Shown: positions 37,027-45,281 of the stretch, one piece after another
Layout: each line of letters opens with the position of its first letter
Position numbering within the stretch: the stretch's first letter is position 1
Assembly: GCF_014023275.1 (NCBI RefSeq)
Contig: NZ_CP054698.1
Location: 5,045,001-5,109,000, forward strand
Source of the DNA: Nostoc edaphicum CCNP1411
GTDB lineage: Bacteria > Cyanobacteriota > Cyanobacteriia > Cyanobacteriales > Nostocaceae
DNA: 64,000 nucleotides
Direction of reading: 5' to 3'
Translations under genes and position numbers: made by a program
Notes under the pieces: generated by a model
The model's input: the letters and a program-made list of their open reading frames with translations, nothing else
What the model was told of the DNA's origin: nothing
The model's database searches: none

Positions 37027-37194
37027 ATGTGTACTGAAGCATTCAATCATGAAATATCGCTTTACGAATTTTCTTGGGTAGAGGCGATCTCAAGCTCAAA
37101 CAAAAACACCACTGTGTCGAGTGGTGTTTTAAGTGAATGTGGACAGATGACAAGGATATTGCAATCGACTAGGTTTGTAAATCCTGTGGTTTAA
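37027..37194 (+). CDS. Possible 55-aa small protein with a near-perfect Shine-Dalgarno
   Basis: ATG 37027 follows TAGGAGGTGATC, a ten-base match to the anti-SD end of 16S rRNA and much stronger than any other site in the window. The product (start MCTEAFNHEISLYEFSW, end STRFVNPVV) is polar, has two Cys and no membrane segment, and I do not recognise it. Its 3' end overlaps the convergent gene at 37169 by 26 bases and it contains the hairpin at 37103-37130. It could be a true small gene, a leader peptide ended by that hairpin, or the 5' remnant of a lost gene. Confidence 0.35.
   Translation: MCTEAFNHEISLYEFSWVEAISSSNKNTTVSSGVLSECGQMTRILQSTRFVNPVV
37103..37130. terminator. Two-way hairpin terminator
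   Basis: AAAACACCACT (37103-37113) pairs perfectly with AGTGGTGTTTT (37120-37130) around a six-base loop. It gives a T-run on either strand. It lies between kinase B (+) and the TIGR04255 gene (-). Confidence 0.75.
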
Positions 37195-37438
37195 TCTCCC
37201 AATCTTCTTTCTTGATTCTCTCTGTTGCAAGCCGTGCTAACTTTTCTGCAACTTTCCTAAAAGTTCCTTTGTTCGTGTAACTAGGAGATGGCTCAATTTG
37301 TGGTTCGCCTGTATAAAAATCTTTTATTTTTTCATAGAATAAGCCAGGTATTGTAAGATTCCATGCTGGGTCTGGGGCAAAGCGAAACTCACAGACCGCT
37401 TCTTCTATTGGTGGGTTAGGATACTGGCGGCGTGTCAT
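37169..37438 (-). CDS. Short TIGR04255-family protein, probably truncated
   Basis: 89 aa. The first 60 residues match the start of TIGR04255 proteins (YPNPPIEEAVCEFRF, then DPAWNLTIPGLFYEKIK). Full members are usually about 250 aa and appear in phage-defence or toxin-antitoxin settings; their function is unknown. Here the sequence turns into a Lys/Glu-rich helix (VAEKLARLATERIKKEDWEI) and stops. This may be a truncated copy joined to foreign sequence, or a short variant. It lies 66 bases downstream of potA on the same strand and overlaps the tail of the small ORF at 37027. Confidence 0.6.
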   Translation of the reverse strand: MTRRQYPNPPIEEAVCEFRFAPDPAWNLTIPGLFYEKIKDFYTGEPQIEPSPSYTNKGTFRKVAEKLARLATERIKKEDWEIKPQDLQT

Positions 37439-37503
37439 AGATTCCCTAAATTTGGCATAACCTCACGGACTTAATCTTATATGAAGTTGGTCGTATTGTT
37501 TGA

Positions 37504-38631
37504 CTATTGACTAATAGCTAAACAATCAGTTTCAGCCCACCAGGCATAAATAGGTGTGTCGCGGTCAGGTAAAGCGCCAAAAGTATTAGGTTGCAACACA
37601 TTTATCCTAATGCCATTTGTTAATTCCACAACATAATTAACGTGTGTGCCCAAATACATAACATTCACAAGCCGTCCTTCAAAGCAGTTAGCTGGTAAAT
37701 TGGGTGGATAAAGCGAAAGTTGTATTTTTTCTGGGCGCACACTTACCACTACAGCTTGTGATAATTCAGATGGTGTATCTTCAGCGCGGCTAATGATAAT
37801 TGAGAGTCCTGTTTTCGTCGAAATTTGCACATTCGAGGAGTCTACCTCGACAATTTCACCGCTGAATAAATTAGTATCGCCAATAAAATCAGCAACAAAG
37901 GATGTCTGGGGACGTTCGTAAATTTGGCTAGGAGTGCCAACTTGTTCAATTTTGCCTTGATTCATCACGGCAATGCGATCGCTCAAAGACAATGCTTCTT
38001 CCTGGTCGTGTGTCACCATCACAAAGGTTAATCCCAATTCTTTGTGTAAATTTGATAACTCAACCTGCATTTCCTTACGTAGTTTTAAATCTAACGCCCC
38101 TAAAGGTTCATCCAGTAATACGACGGTGGGACGGTTGACTAGGGCCCTGGCTAAAGCGACCCGCTGCTGTTGACCACCAGAAAGCTGATTGGGAAAACGC
38201 GATCGCAAACTTTCCATTTTCACGAGCTTTAAAGCTTCTTGGACTCTACTTTCAATTTCCGATTTGCGTAATTTTTTTAGCCGCAGTCCAAAGGCGATGT
38301 TATCCCAGACATTCAGGTGGTTAAATAAAGCGTAACTTTGAAATACAGTATTGACGGGTCGGCGGTAAGGCGGCACATTAGTCATAGACTGACCCTGAAT
38401 TAATACCTTGCCAGCGTCAGCGATTTCAAACCCAGCAATTAAGCGCAGTGTTGTTGTTTTACCACAACCGGAGGGGCCTAAAATACTAAAAAATTCTCCT
38501 TGTCTAACATCCAAGTCGATTCCATGTACTGCTGGTTCTTGGTTAAAAAACTTGAAGACATTACGCAGTTCAACATCAAGTGGCTGAAAACTTGTTATCC
38601 CCCTCTGATTCTGCATGACAATTTGAGCCAT
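37504..38631 (-). CDS. potA: Spermidine/putrescine ABC transporter ATP-binding protein PotA
   Basis: 375-aa ATPase of the polyamine importer. It shows Walker [11 protein letters not shown]-loop VFQSYALF, signature [15 protein letters not shown], Walker [13 protein letters not shown] and switch His in VTHDQEEAL, then a C-terminal TOBE domain ([14 protein letters not shown]). [14 protein letters not shown] and [22 protein letters not shown] are PotA-type. The start is ATG 38631, with GAGG a few bases upstream. It transcribes towards potD and potB, which lie 13.4 kb away beyond the kinase array, suggesting one ancestral pot operon that was split. Confidence 0.92.
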   Translation of the reverse strand: MAQIVMQNQRGITSFQPLDVELRNVFKFFNQEPAVHGIDLDVRQGEFFSILGPSGCGKTTTLRLIAGFEIADAGKVLIQGQSMTNVPPYRRPVNTVFQSYALFNHLNVWDNIAFGLRLKKLRKSEIESRVQEALKLVKMESLRSRFPNQLSGGQQQRVALARALVNRPTVVLLDEPLGALDLKLRKEMQVELSNLHKELGLTFVMVTHDQEEALSLSDRIAVMNQGKIEQVGTPSQIYERPQTSFVADFIGDTNLFSGEIVEVDSSNVQISTKTGLSIIISRAEDTPSELSQAVVVSVRPEKIQLSLYPPNLPANCFEGRLVNVMYLGTHVNYVVELTNGIRINVLQPNTFGALPDRDTPIYAWWAETDCLAISQ

Positions 38632-38922
38632 AATCCTCAGTAGAATGCCGTGATTTTATGAGATTTTGTCAATTGATGTAGTCTTTTGGGCAGACTAGAT
38701 TTGACACTTTGGTTTATTGTATCCGCCAAAAACAATTGTTCAAGAATATACTCACCCGATTCTTTTATGCTCAGTACCGAATCTTGATGCAAAGCAAACT
38801 TAAGCACTTTATTTGTACTTAGGCGTTCTTTGTTTAAGCTAATAAGTATTAAAATTGCATATTAGCAATTGCTAAAAGGCTGGCTAAGATTGTGTTTATT
38901 CATTTTGAATTTTGAATTATTT

Positions 38923-40755
38923 ATGTCTTTATTCCCATCAATTGGCGGCAAAAAAGATACACGTACCGTTGGACGTGGTTTACAGCCGATATTTTTAATT
39001 ATATTTACTCTACTGATGATCACTGGGATCAGTGTTCGTTTGGCATATTTGCAAATTACTGAAGGAGCAAGCCACCGAAAACGAGCCGAGTCCAATCGAA
39101 TTCGGATGATCCCCAAACAACCAGAACGAGGCAATATCTTTGACCGCAATGGCAAACTTTTAGCCAGTACTCGCTATCCTCGCTCTGTATATTTGTGGCC
39201 GATGGCACATACCAAGCCAGCATGGTCGGTTGTGGGATCACGTCTATCTCAAATTCTCGACGTTTCTCAAGAAGAGATGGAAAAGAAATTAGAAGAAGCA
39301 GGTGCTAATTCTTCTTCACTGATTCGGGTCGCTCGTGACTTGAACGAAGCACAAATCACAGCATTGAAGGAGTATCAAGCCGAACTTCAAGACGTGGAAA
39401 TTTCTACAGAAGCGGTTCGCTACTACCCCCACGGCAAGCAATTAGCACATATATTAGGCTATACGCGAGAACTTACTGCCGAGCAGTTAAAACAAAAGAA
39501 GCAGGAAGGCTACAGATTAGGTGATGTGATTGGTCAAATGGGAGCTGAAAAAGCTTATGAGAAAAGTCTGCGGGGCGAATGGGGTGGTCAGCAGGTAGAA
39601 GTGGATGGTGCAGGTCGGCCGCTCCGGGTTTTGGGGGAGAAACAGGCAAAATCTGGTAACGATTTGCACTTGACTATAGATTTAGATATGCAAAAGACAG
39701 CAGAAAAAGCTTTGGGCGATCGCGACGGTGCGATCGTGGCCCTTGACCCCAAGAACGGTGCGGTTTTAGCAATGGTATCTCATCCCACCTTTGACCCAAA
39801 TATTTTCTCGAAGCAGAAACTCACCCAAAAAGATTGGGAATTTGTCCAAGGTGCCGACCATCCTTTGGTGAATCGCGCCCTTAGTGCCTTTCCACCTGCT
39901 AGCACCTTTAAAATTGTCACCACCACGGCCGGGCTAGAATCAGGTAAATATTCTCCTAACACAGTCCTACAAACCTACGGCTCCTTAACTTTTGGCGGTA
40001 CCCGATTTGGTGAATGGAATCACGCCGGATTCGGGCCATTGGGTTTTGTCGGAGCATTACAGTGGAGTAGTGATACCTTCTTTTATCAAATTGGTCGGGG
40101 AGTTGGCGGCCCAACTTTAATTGAATGGACTCGCAAGTATGGATTTGGTAAAACAACTGGCTTTGAGTTTGCCAACGAAGAAGCAGAAGGTTTAGTACCA
40201 GATGAGAAATGGAAGCAGAAAGCTTGGAAGATACCTTGGACTGTAGGCGACAGCATTAATATGTCAATTGGTCAAGGTGCTTTACTAACTACACCTCTGC
40301 AAGTCGCCATCATGTTTGCCGTACCTGCTAATGGTGGCTACCGAGTCCAGCCACATTTGCTTAAAGACAATGAAGAAGCAAAAAGCTGGCGAGAATCTTT
40401 AAATATGAAGCCTACAACCATAAGTGTTCTCCGTCAGGGACTACGGAAAGTAGTATCCGAAGGTACGGGTAAAGTTTTGAAGCAACCAACAATTCCCCCA
40501 GTCGCGGGTAAGAGTGGTACAGCCGAAGCCTGGAAGGGTCGTGTTAAGCAAAATCATGCTTGGTTTGGAGCCTATGCACCGGCTGAACAGCCAGAAGTTC
40601 TGATTGTGGCATTTGCGGAACATTCTGGTGGTGGCGGTGGTAGCATTGCTGCGCCCATGATTTTACAAATTATGGAGGAATATTTTCAGCGCAAGTATCC
40701 GGGGAAGTATCAGAAACCAGTGCCTGAGAACATAGTAAACAGCCGTCGGAGTTGA
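38923..40755 (+). CDS. mrdA: Penicillin-binding protein 2 (peptidoglycan transpeptidase)
   Basis: 610-aa inner-membrane, class B penicillin-binding protein for elongation-type wall synthesis. One N-terminal membrane helix (IFLIIFTLLMITGISVRLAY) is followed by a dimerisation domain (RIRMIPKQPERGNIFDRNGK; VIGQMGAEKAYEKSLRGEWG) and the transpeptidase domain. Active-site motifs: SxxK with Ser 327 (PASTFK), SSD at 382-384 in the SxN position, and KSGT at 530-533. ATG 38923 is chosen because MSLFPSIGGKKDTR starts just before the helix; the upstream ATG 38869 would add a hydrophobic extension translated from heptamer-like repeat DNA. It is divergent from potA, with about 290 bases of shared promoter region. 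Confidence 0.92.
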   Translation: MSLFPSIGGKKDTRTVGRGLQPIFLIIFTLLMITGISVRLAYLQITEGASHRKRAESNRIRMIPKQPERGNIFDRNGKLLASTRYPRSVYLWPMAHTKPAWSVVGSRLSQILDVSQEEMEKKLEEAGANSSSLIRVARDLNEAQITALKEYQAELQDVEISTEAVRYYPHGKQLAHILGYTRELTAEQLKQKKQEGYRLGDVIGQMGAEKAYEKSLRGEWGGQQVEVDGAGRPLRVLGEKQAKSGNDLHLTIDLDMQKTAEKALGDRDGAIVALDPKNGAVLAMVSHPTFDPNIFSKQKLTQKDWEFVQGADHPLVNRALSAFPPASTFKIVTTTAGLESGKYSPNTVLQTYGSLTFGGTRFGEWNHAGFGPLGFVGALQWSSDTFFYQIGRGVGGPTLIEWTRKYGFGKTTGFEFANEEAEGLVPDEKWKQKAWKIPWTVGDSINMSIGQGALLTTPLQVAIMFAVPANGGYRVQPHLLKDNEEAKSWRESLNMKPTTISVLRQGLRKVVSEGTGKVLKQPTIPPVAGKSGTAEAWKGRVKQNHAWFGAYAPAEQPEVLIVAFAEHSGGGGGSIAAPMILQIMEEYFQRKYPGKYQKPVPENIVNSRRS

Positions 40756-40842
40756 TTGAAGGAGGCAGGACGAGCAAATCATCCCTTTATCTTCTCGTTA
40801 CGGCAACCAGGACAAGACCAATTAACGCAGCTTTAAATCTTT

Positions 40843-40935
40843 TAGGACTTACGCAAACAATAGCCGAAACGCTGATTTTATAGTAGGGGCAATTCATGAA
40901 TTGTCCCTACCGCGTGTAGTTTTGCGTAAGTCCTA
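40843..40935. mobile_element. MITE with perfect 15-bp inverted ends
   Basis: 93-bp element. TAGGACTTACGCAAA at 40843-40857 and its exact reverse complement at 40921-40935 form the ends. A second internal palindrome (GTAGGGG, CAATTCATGAATTG, TCCCTAC; 40883-40910) sits inside. It is flanked by the direct repeat TCTTT at 40838-40842 and 40936-40940, a likely 5-bp target duplication. The rest of the 400-base gap between mrdA and the Nudix gene shows nothing named. Confidence 0.88.
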
Positions 40936-41155
40936 TCTTTGACCACTACGCATATTGCAACAGACAGTAGAGGCGCACAGATATGCACCCTCTACTTCAA
41001 CAATCAAAAACTTTCAATAATTAACTCTTATAATTAACAAATTATTTTTAACCTTTTCATAACCTAAAATTAACCAAAATTTATCCGGTATCAGATCTAG
41101 ACTTTTTGAAGTAGACATTGTACAAAAAAGCTAGACCGTAAAGGATGCAAATTAC

Positions 41156-41593
41156 ATGAGTCGAAAAGTCAGCAAAGTGTTTAAACAGTCTGGCGTAATT
41201 CCTTATAGAGTGAACAATGGCAAAATTGAAATCTTGCTAATTACGACCCGTAACTTTCAACACTGGGTGATTCCGAAAGGAGATATTCCTAATGGCATGA
41301 GTCCGCCTGCTTCAGCAGCTAAAGAGGCGTGGGAAGAAGCAGGAGTGATTGGGCAAGTAAACGCCAATGAACTGGGCACTTATAAGTACCGCAAACGAGG
41401 CAAAATTTACCGGGTCAAGATGTATTTGTTACCAGTCGAGATGCTGAGTGAAGATTATCCAGAAGCAAGTAAAAGAAAACGGCAGTGGGTAGAAGTGAAT
41501 AAAGCTATCAGGCGGGTTAAGTTTAATTCACTCAAACGAATCCTGAAAGGTTTTTTCCAGGTCAAATCTTACTTTTGTGCATTTCAACAATAA
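41156..41593 (+). CDS. Nudix hydrolase
   Basis: 145-aa cytoplasmic hydrolase of nucleoside-diphosphate-linked compounds. The Nudix box runs from KGDIPNGMSPP through AAKEAWEEAGV, with the metal-binding EExG Glu pair intact. The position usually held by the first Glu is Met, as in the diphosphoinositol/diadenosine polyphosphate-type (WVIPKG) subgroup. VIPYRVNNGKIEILLIT is the usual first strand. The basic C-terminus (KRKRQWVEVNKAIRRVKFNS) fits that subgroup. The substrate is unknown. The gene stands alone; ATG 41156 is the first in-frame ATG and has no strong ribosome site. Confidence 0.88.
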   Translation: MSRKVSKVFKQSGVIPYRVNNGKIEILLITTRNFQHWVIPKGDIPNGMSPPASAAKEAWEEAGVIGQVNANELGTYKYRKRGKIYRVKMYLLPVEMLSEDYPEASKRKRQWVEVNKAIRRVKFNSLKRILKGFFQVKSYFCAFQQ

Positions 41594-41602
41594 TTTGTAA
41601 TG

Positions 41603-41719
41603 ACGCTCTCTACGAGACGCTAAAAGCGAACGCGGACTCGCTACCGCTGCGCTAACGTAATTCGTAATTAAAGTAATAGCATAGGAAGCAAGATACACCC
41701 AGCATCTCGTAGAGAGCGT
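41603..41719. mobile_element. MITE with CTCTCTACGAGA inverted ends
   Basis: 117-bp element whose ends ACGCTCTCTACGAGACGCT (41603-41621) and AGCATCTCGTAGAGAGCGT (41701-41719) are reverse complements with one mismatch. Flanks AATTTGTAAT (41592-41601) and AATTAGTAAT (41720-41729) match at 9 of 10 bases, a probable target duplication. The right flank reaches the last base of the proline iminopeptidase stop codon. Confidence 0.85.
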
Positions 41720-41728
41720 AATTAGTAA

Positions 41729-42676
41729 TTACGAATTGCTAATATTATCTGTTGCTTGAATCAAAGCATTACGAATTCCTGGTTCACTCATCGAATGTCC
41801 GGCATCAGGAACCACAATAAATTCGGCTTCTGGCCAAGCGCGATGTAATTCCCAAGCTGATATCATTGGGCAGACTACATCATAACGTCCCTGAACAATT
41901 ACAGCCGGAATATGGCGGATACGGTCTATATTTAAGATTAATTGATCTTCGGTTTCTAAAAATCCCTTATTCATAAAGTAATGGCATTCAATGCGGGCAA
42001 AAGCTGAAGCAAATTCACTCTCGCCAAATTTTTGCATAAGTTCTGGGTCTAAGAAAAGTCTACTTGTACTACCTTCCCAAATTGACCAAGCACGCGCTGC
42101 TGTTAATTGAATTTCTAAGTCTGGACTGGTCAACTGCTTGTAATATGCTGCGATTAGATCATCACGTTCATCTATGGGAATCGGTTTGAGATATTCTTCC
42201 CAAGCATCAGGAAAAATATAGCTAGCACCCTCTTGGTAGAACCATCGCAACTCTTTTTGCCTCAGCATGAAGATCCCACGGAGAATTAGCCCCGTGCATT
42301 GAGAGGGATGGGTTTGACTGTAGGCTAATGATAAAGTACTACCCCAACTTCCACCAAAAACCGCCCACTTTTCTATACCTAAATGTTGGCGCAGTTTTTC
42401 GATATCACTGACTAAATCCCAAGTGGTGTTTTCTCTTAATTCAGCATGGGGCGTACTTTGACCACAACCGCGCTGGTCAAACATCACTATCCGCCATTTT
42501 TCTGGGTGGAAATATTGCCGATAAAAAGCTGGACATCCACCACCAGGGCCGCCATGCAGCACAACGATGGGTTGACCTTGGGGGTTACCTGACTCTTCAA
42601 AATGAATGGTATGAAGGTCAGAAACCTGTAAACTACCTTCTAAGTAAGGCTCGATCGCTGGGTAAAGTTCTCGCAT
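41729..42676 (-). CDS. pip: Proline iminopeptidase (S33, alpha/beta hydrolase)
   Basis: 315-aa cytoplasmic peptidase releasing N-terminal proline. Motifs: oxyanion-hole HGGPGGG (41-47), DQRGCGQSTPH (67-77), nucleophile Ser 110 in GGSWGS, acid Asp in GRYDVVCP and base His in DAGHSMSEPG. Length and the cap-domain Glu/Tyr-rich part (WFYQEGASYIFPDAWEEYL) match the family, which is normally 310-320 aa. Start ATG 42676. It is divergent from the caspase-GUN4 gene, with a 135-base shared upstream region. Confidence 0.93.
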   Translation of the reverse strand: MRELYPAIEPYLEGSLQVSDLHTIHFEESGNPQGQPIVVLHGGPGGGCPAFYRQYFHPEKWRIVMFDQRGCGQSTPHAELRENTTWDLVSDIEKLRQHLGIEKWAVFGGSWGSTLSLAYSQTHPSQCTGLILRGIFMLRQKELRWFYQEGASYIFPDAWEEYLKPIPIDERDDLIAAYYKQLTSPDLEIQLTAARAWSIWEGSTSRLFLDPELMQKFGESEFASAFARIECHYFMNKGFLETEDQLILNIDRIRHIPAVIVQGRYDVVCPMISAWELHRAWPEAEFIVVPDAGHSMSEPGIRNALIQATDNISNS

Positions 42677-42811
42677 TTTCGATATCTTATCAGTAATGTT
42701 GTCATGGCGATCGCTAGCTTTTTGGAACCAACTTCAGTAATTCATGTCGGTACGATTGAATACTATTTATATAAAAGCTACCGTACTCTTCCTGTCAAGG
42801 AATTTTAACAG

Positions 42812-45004
42812 ATGTGTCCAGTCGGTGTTCGTACTAGTCACTCAACTCATGCCTTAGAAACCGGCTTGGCAAAGCTTTGGCTCATATTGGTGGGAGTCAA
42901 CCAATATCAGGATGAACAAATACCCTGTTTGCATTACTCAGCATTGGATTGCCAAGGTTTAGGAGAAGCATTAAATGCTGCAACTCAGGGATTTCCGCAA
43001 AGGGATGTGAAGATTCACAACGATTTTGCTCATCAGCAGCCCTTATTAGAAGATGTCCGTACCAGTCTCAAACAAGTAGCATCTGCCACTAAATCTATTG
43101 ACACCGTTCTGTTTTATTTTTCTGGACATGGGATGCTAGAGCCATCGAGTCAGCAGGTGGTATTGTGTCTCAAAGATACTCAAAAAGACAACTTAATAGA
43201 AACTGGTTTGAAGTTGCAAGAGTTATTGCAATTATTAGAAAATTGTGCAGCCCAGCAGCAACTTGTGTGGCTGGATGCTTGTCATAGCGGTAGCATGACG
43301 TTATTGGGTGCTAGGGGAGAAACACCAATAGATCCGCAACTCAACCCCACACAAGAATTAGTGGAAGTTCTGCGACAACGCGCTGCTAAGAGAAAAGGAT
43401 TTTATGCCTTACTATCTTGCGATCAAGGGCAACAATCTTGGGAATTTCCGCAATTAAAACATGGAGTATTCACTTATTACTTAATTCGGGGACTGCGGGG
43501 AGAAGCGGCTGATTCCCAAGGCATTATTGAAGCGGATGGACTTTATCGCTATGTTTATCACCAAACCCTCGCATATATAGATAAAGCTAATCAGCAACTA
43601 CGGGTGATTAATCAGCTAAAAAAAGGTCGTGGCGAAAATCAAATTCATCCAGAATATCCATCTCAAACGCCGAAGCGAATTGTCGAAGGAATCGGAGAAG
43701 TGATTTTAGGACTCAAACCAGATAAAACAGTGTCCACACGACATCCACGACAGGCGTTAGTTATAGAGGGACTTCCTAAGAGCAAGAATGCTTTGGCTTT
43801 GGGTAAAATACTCAGTACATCTGGTGGCTTTGAGGTAAATTATTGGACTATTAGCGAAAAAACCCCTACTTCGGATGTCCGCAAAGCGATTCAAAAATGT
43901 TTGTTAGCTGAATCTTTTTCCGAGTCACCCACTAGCAGCAATTCTATAGAAGAAACCGCAACTGTATTTTTATACTTGCGAGGGCAGATTCAAGAAACTG
44001 AACAAGGAGAAGCAGTATTAATACTTTCTGAGAATGTTGTACTTAATCGTTCCTGGTTGAGAAAACAGCTGCGCCGATGTCGATCGCAACAAATTATCAT
44101 CCTGGATTGCCCCGTGGGAATGCACACATGTGCATCTCTACGCGATTGGGTGGAAGAATTGCAATTGGGACTCGATGAACAATGTTTAATTGCTGCTGCT
44201 GCGCCACCTCCAGAGGGTGAAAGATTTGCTTCTTCCTTGGTAGATACCCTCAATGTTGCTATTCAAGCATCTGGACTCACCGCAGCAGCTTGGATTACAC
44301 AATTACAAGTAGAATTATCACGCACCGATATCGAACTATATTTCTGGTTATTTGGTTCTCAAGGTGTGATTGAAGTCTTACCAGGAAAAACTTTGTTTTC
44401 GGGCGATCGCTCTGAACAAAAAACTGAAGATATAGATGATTTGAGTTCATCTGTGGGGATAGATTACACTCAATTGCGGGATTTACTTAAAGCTGGGAGA
44501 TGGTTAGAGGCGGATCAGGAAACTACAACTCTCATATTGAGGATAGCTGGTAGAGAAGAAAAACCCTATCTTGATTTAGAAAGTGTAGAAAACTTTCCCT
44601 GCATCGACTTATGTACTATCGATACTCTCTGGGGTAAGTATAGTCATGGACGCTTCGGTTTCAGCGTCCAGAAGCGGATTTGGGAGAGTATTAGAGATGT
44701 TTCTGCCAGCGATCCTGTACTAGCTTTGATAATTGGTAATGGTAATGTTGCTGCTTCCCAAACTTGTATTGATTTTGCCAATCGCGCTGGGTGGCGTTTA
44801 AAAGATTCCTGGATTGATTATAGTAACTTAATTGTGGAAGAAGATGCTCCCAATGGGCAGTTACCATACTTTGGTTTTTTTGAGCAGGTTTGGCGGTTAA
44901 AGCTATTAGGTGTTTGGGAATGGCATAGTGCGATCGCTACAGCTTCTTGGTGGCGATTATGTGTGGCTTTATTCTCTCGCATTGAAACTTGTCAAATTAA
45001 ATAA
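42812..45004 (+). CDS. Caspase-like protease (orthocaspase, C14) fused to a GUN4 domain
   Basis: 730-aa protein. The N-terminal ~240 residues form a caspase-like fold with His 106 in FYFSGHGM and Cys 157 in WLDACHSGS, both catalytic residues present. A middle region of about 300 residues has no family I can name (contains QALVIEGLPKSKNALALGKI). The C-terminal ~180 residues, from DYTQLRDLLKAGRWLEAD through CIDLCTIDTLWGKYSHGRFG to FSVQKRIWES, are a GUN4 domain, the tetrapyrrole-binding module known from Mg-chelatase regulation. A tetrapyrrole- or light-responsive protease is a reasonable inference, but no substrate is known. No signal peptide. Codon use is like its neighbours. Confidence 0.88.
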   Translation: MCPVGVRTSHSTHALETGLAKLWLILVGVNQYQDEQIPCLHYSALDCQGLGEALNAATQGFPQRDVKIHNDFAHQQPLLEDVRTSLKQVASATKSIDTVLFYFSGHGMLEPSSQQVVLCLKDTQKDNLIETGLKLQELLQLLENCAAQQQLVWLDACHSGSMTLLGARGETPIDPQLNPTQELVEVLRQRAAKRKGFYALLSCDQGQQSWEFPQLKHGVFTYYLIRGLRGEAADSQGIIEADGLYRYVYHQTLAYIDKANQQLRVINQLKKGRGENQIHPEYPSQTPKRIVEGIGEVILGLKPDKTVSTRHPRQALVIEGLPKSKNALALGKILSTSGGFEVNYWTISEKTPTSDVRKAIQKCLLAESFSESPTSSNSIEETATVFLYLRGQIQETEQGEAVLILSENVVLNRSWLRKQLRRCRSQQIIILDCPVGMHTCASLRDWVEELQLGLDEQCLIAAAAPPPEGERFASSLVDTLNVAIQASGLTAAAWITQLQVELSRTDIELYFWLFGSQGVIEVLPGKTLFSGDRSEQKTEDIDDLSSSVGIDYTQLRDLLKAGRWLEADQETTTLILRIAGREEKPYLDLESVENFPCIDLCTIDTLWGKYSHGRFGFSVQKRIWESIRDVSASDPVLALIIGNGNVAASQTCIDFANRAGWRLKDSWIDYSNLIVEEDAPNGQLPYFGFFEQVWRLKLLGVWEWHSAIATASWWRLCVALFSRIETCQIK

Positions 45005-45006
45005 GC

Positions 45007-45110
45007 TTGGGCATTGGGCATTGGGCATTGGGAATAGGGGATGAGTCTTTAATACTCGCTGACGAGTCTTTGAACTCCACTCCTCTGCCCCCATGCCCCA
45101 TGCCCCAATA
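45007..45110. repeat. Facing TTGGGCA and TGCCCCA heptamer arrays
   Basis: TTGGGCA units at 45007-45034 face CCCCATG/CCCATGC units at 45085-45110, complementary enough to pair as a long hairpin. They start two bases after the caspase-GUN4 stop and may end its transcript. The ~170 bases from there to 45281 hold nothing I can name. Confidence 0.8.
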
Positions 45111-45281
45111 CCTAGACATCGCCCTCAAAACTCGGAACTTCGAGGCGAGAACCTGGAATGTTGCGTGAGAGTCTATAACTTGTGTGTACACACGATCCGC
45201 TTGCAATAAAAAGTAACGTGGATATATTTTCTACACACAAAGATACTACTTTCAAAAAGTTTGCTACAAGTAGTGTTATTT

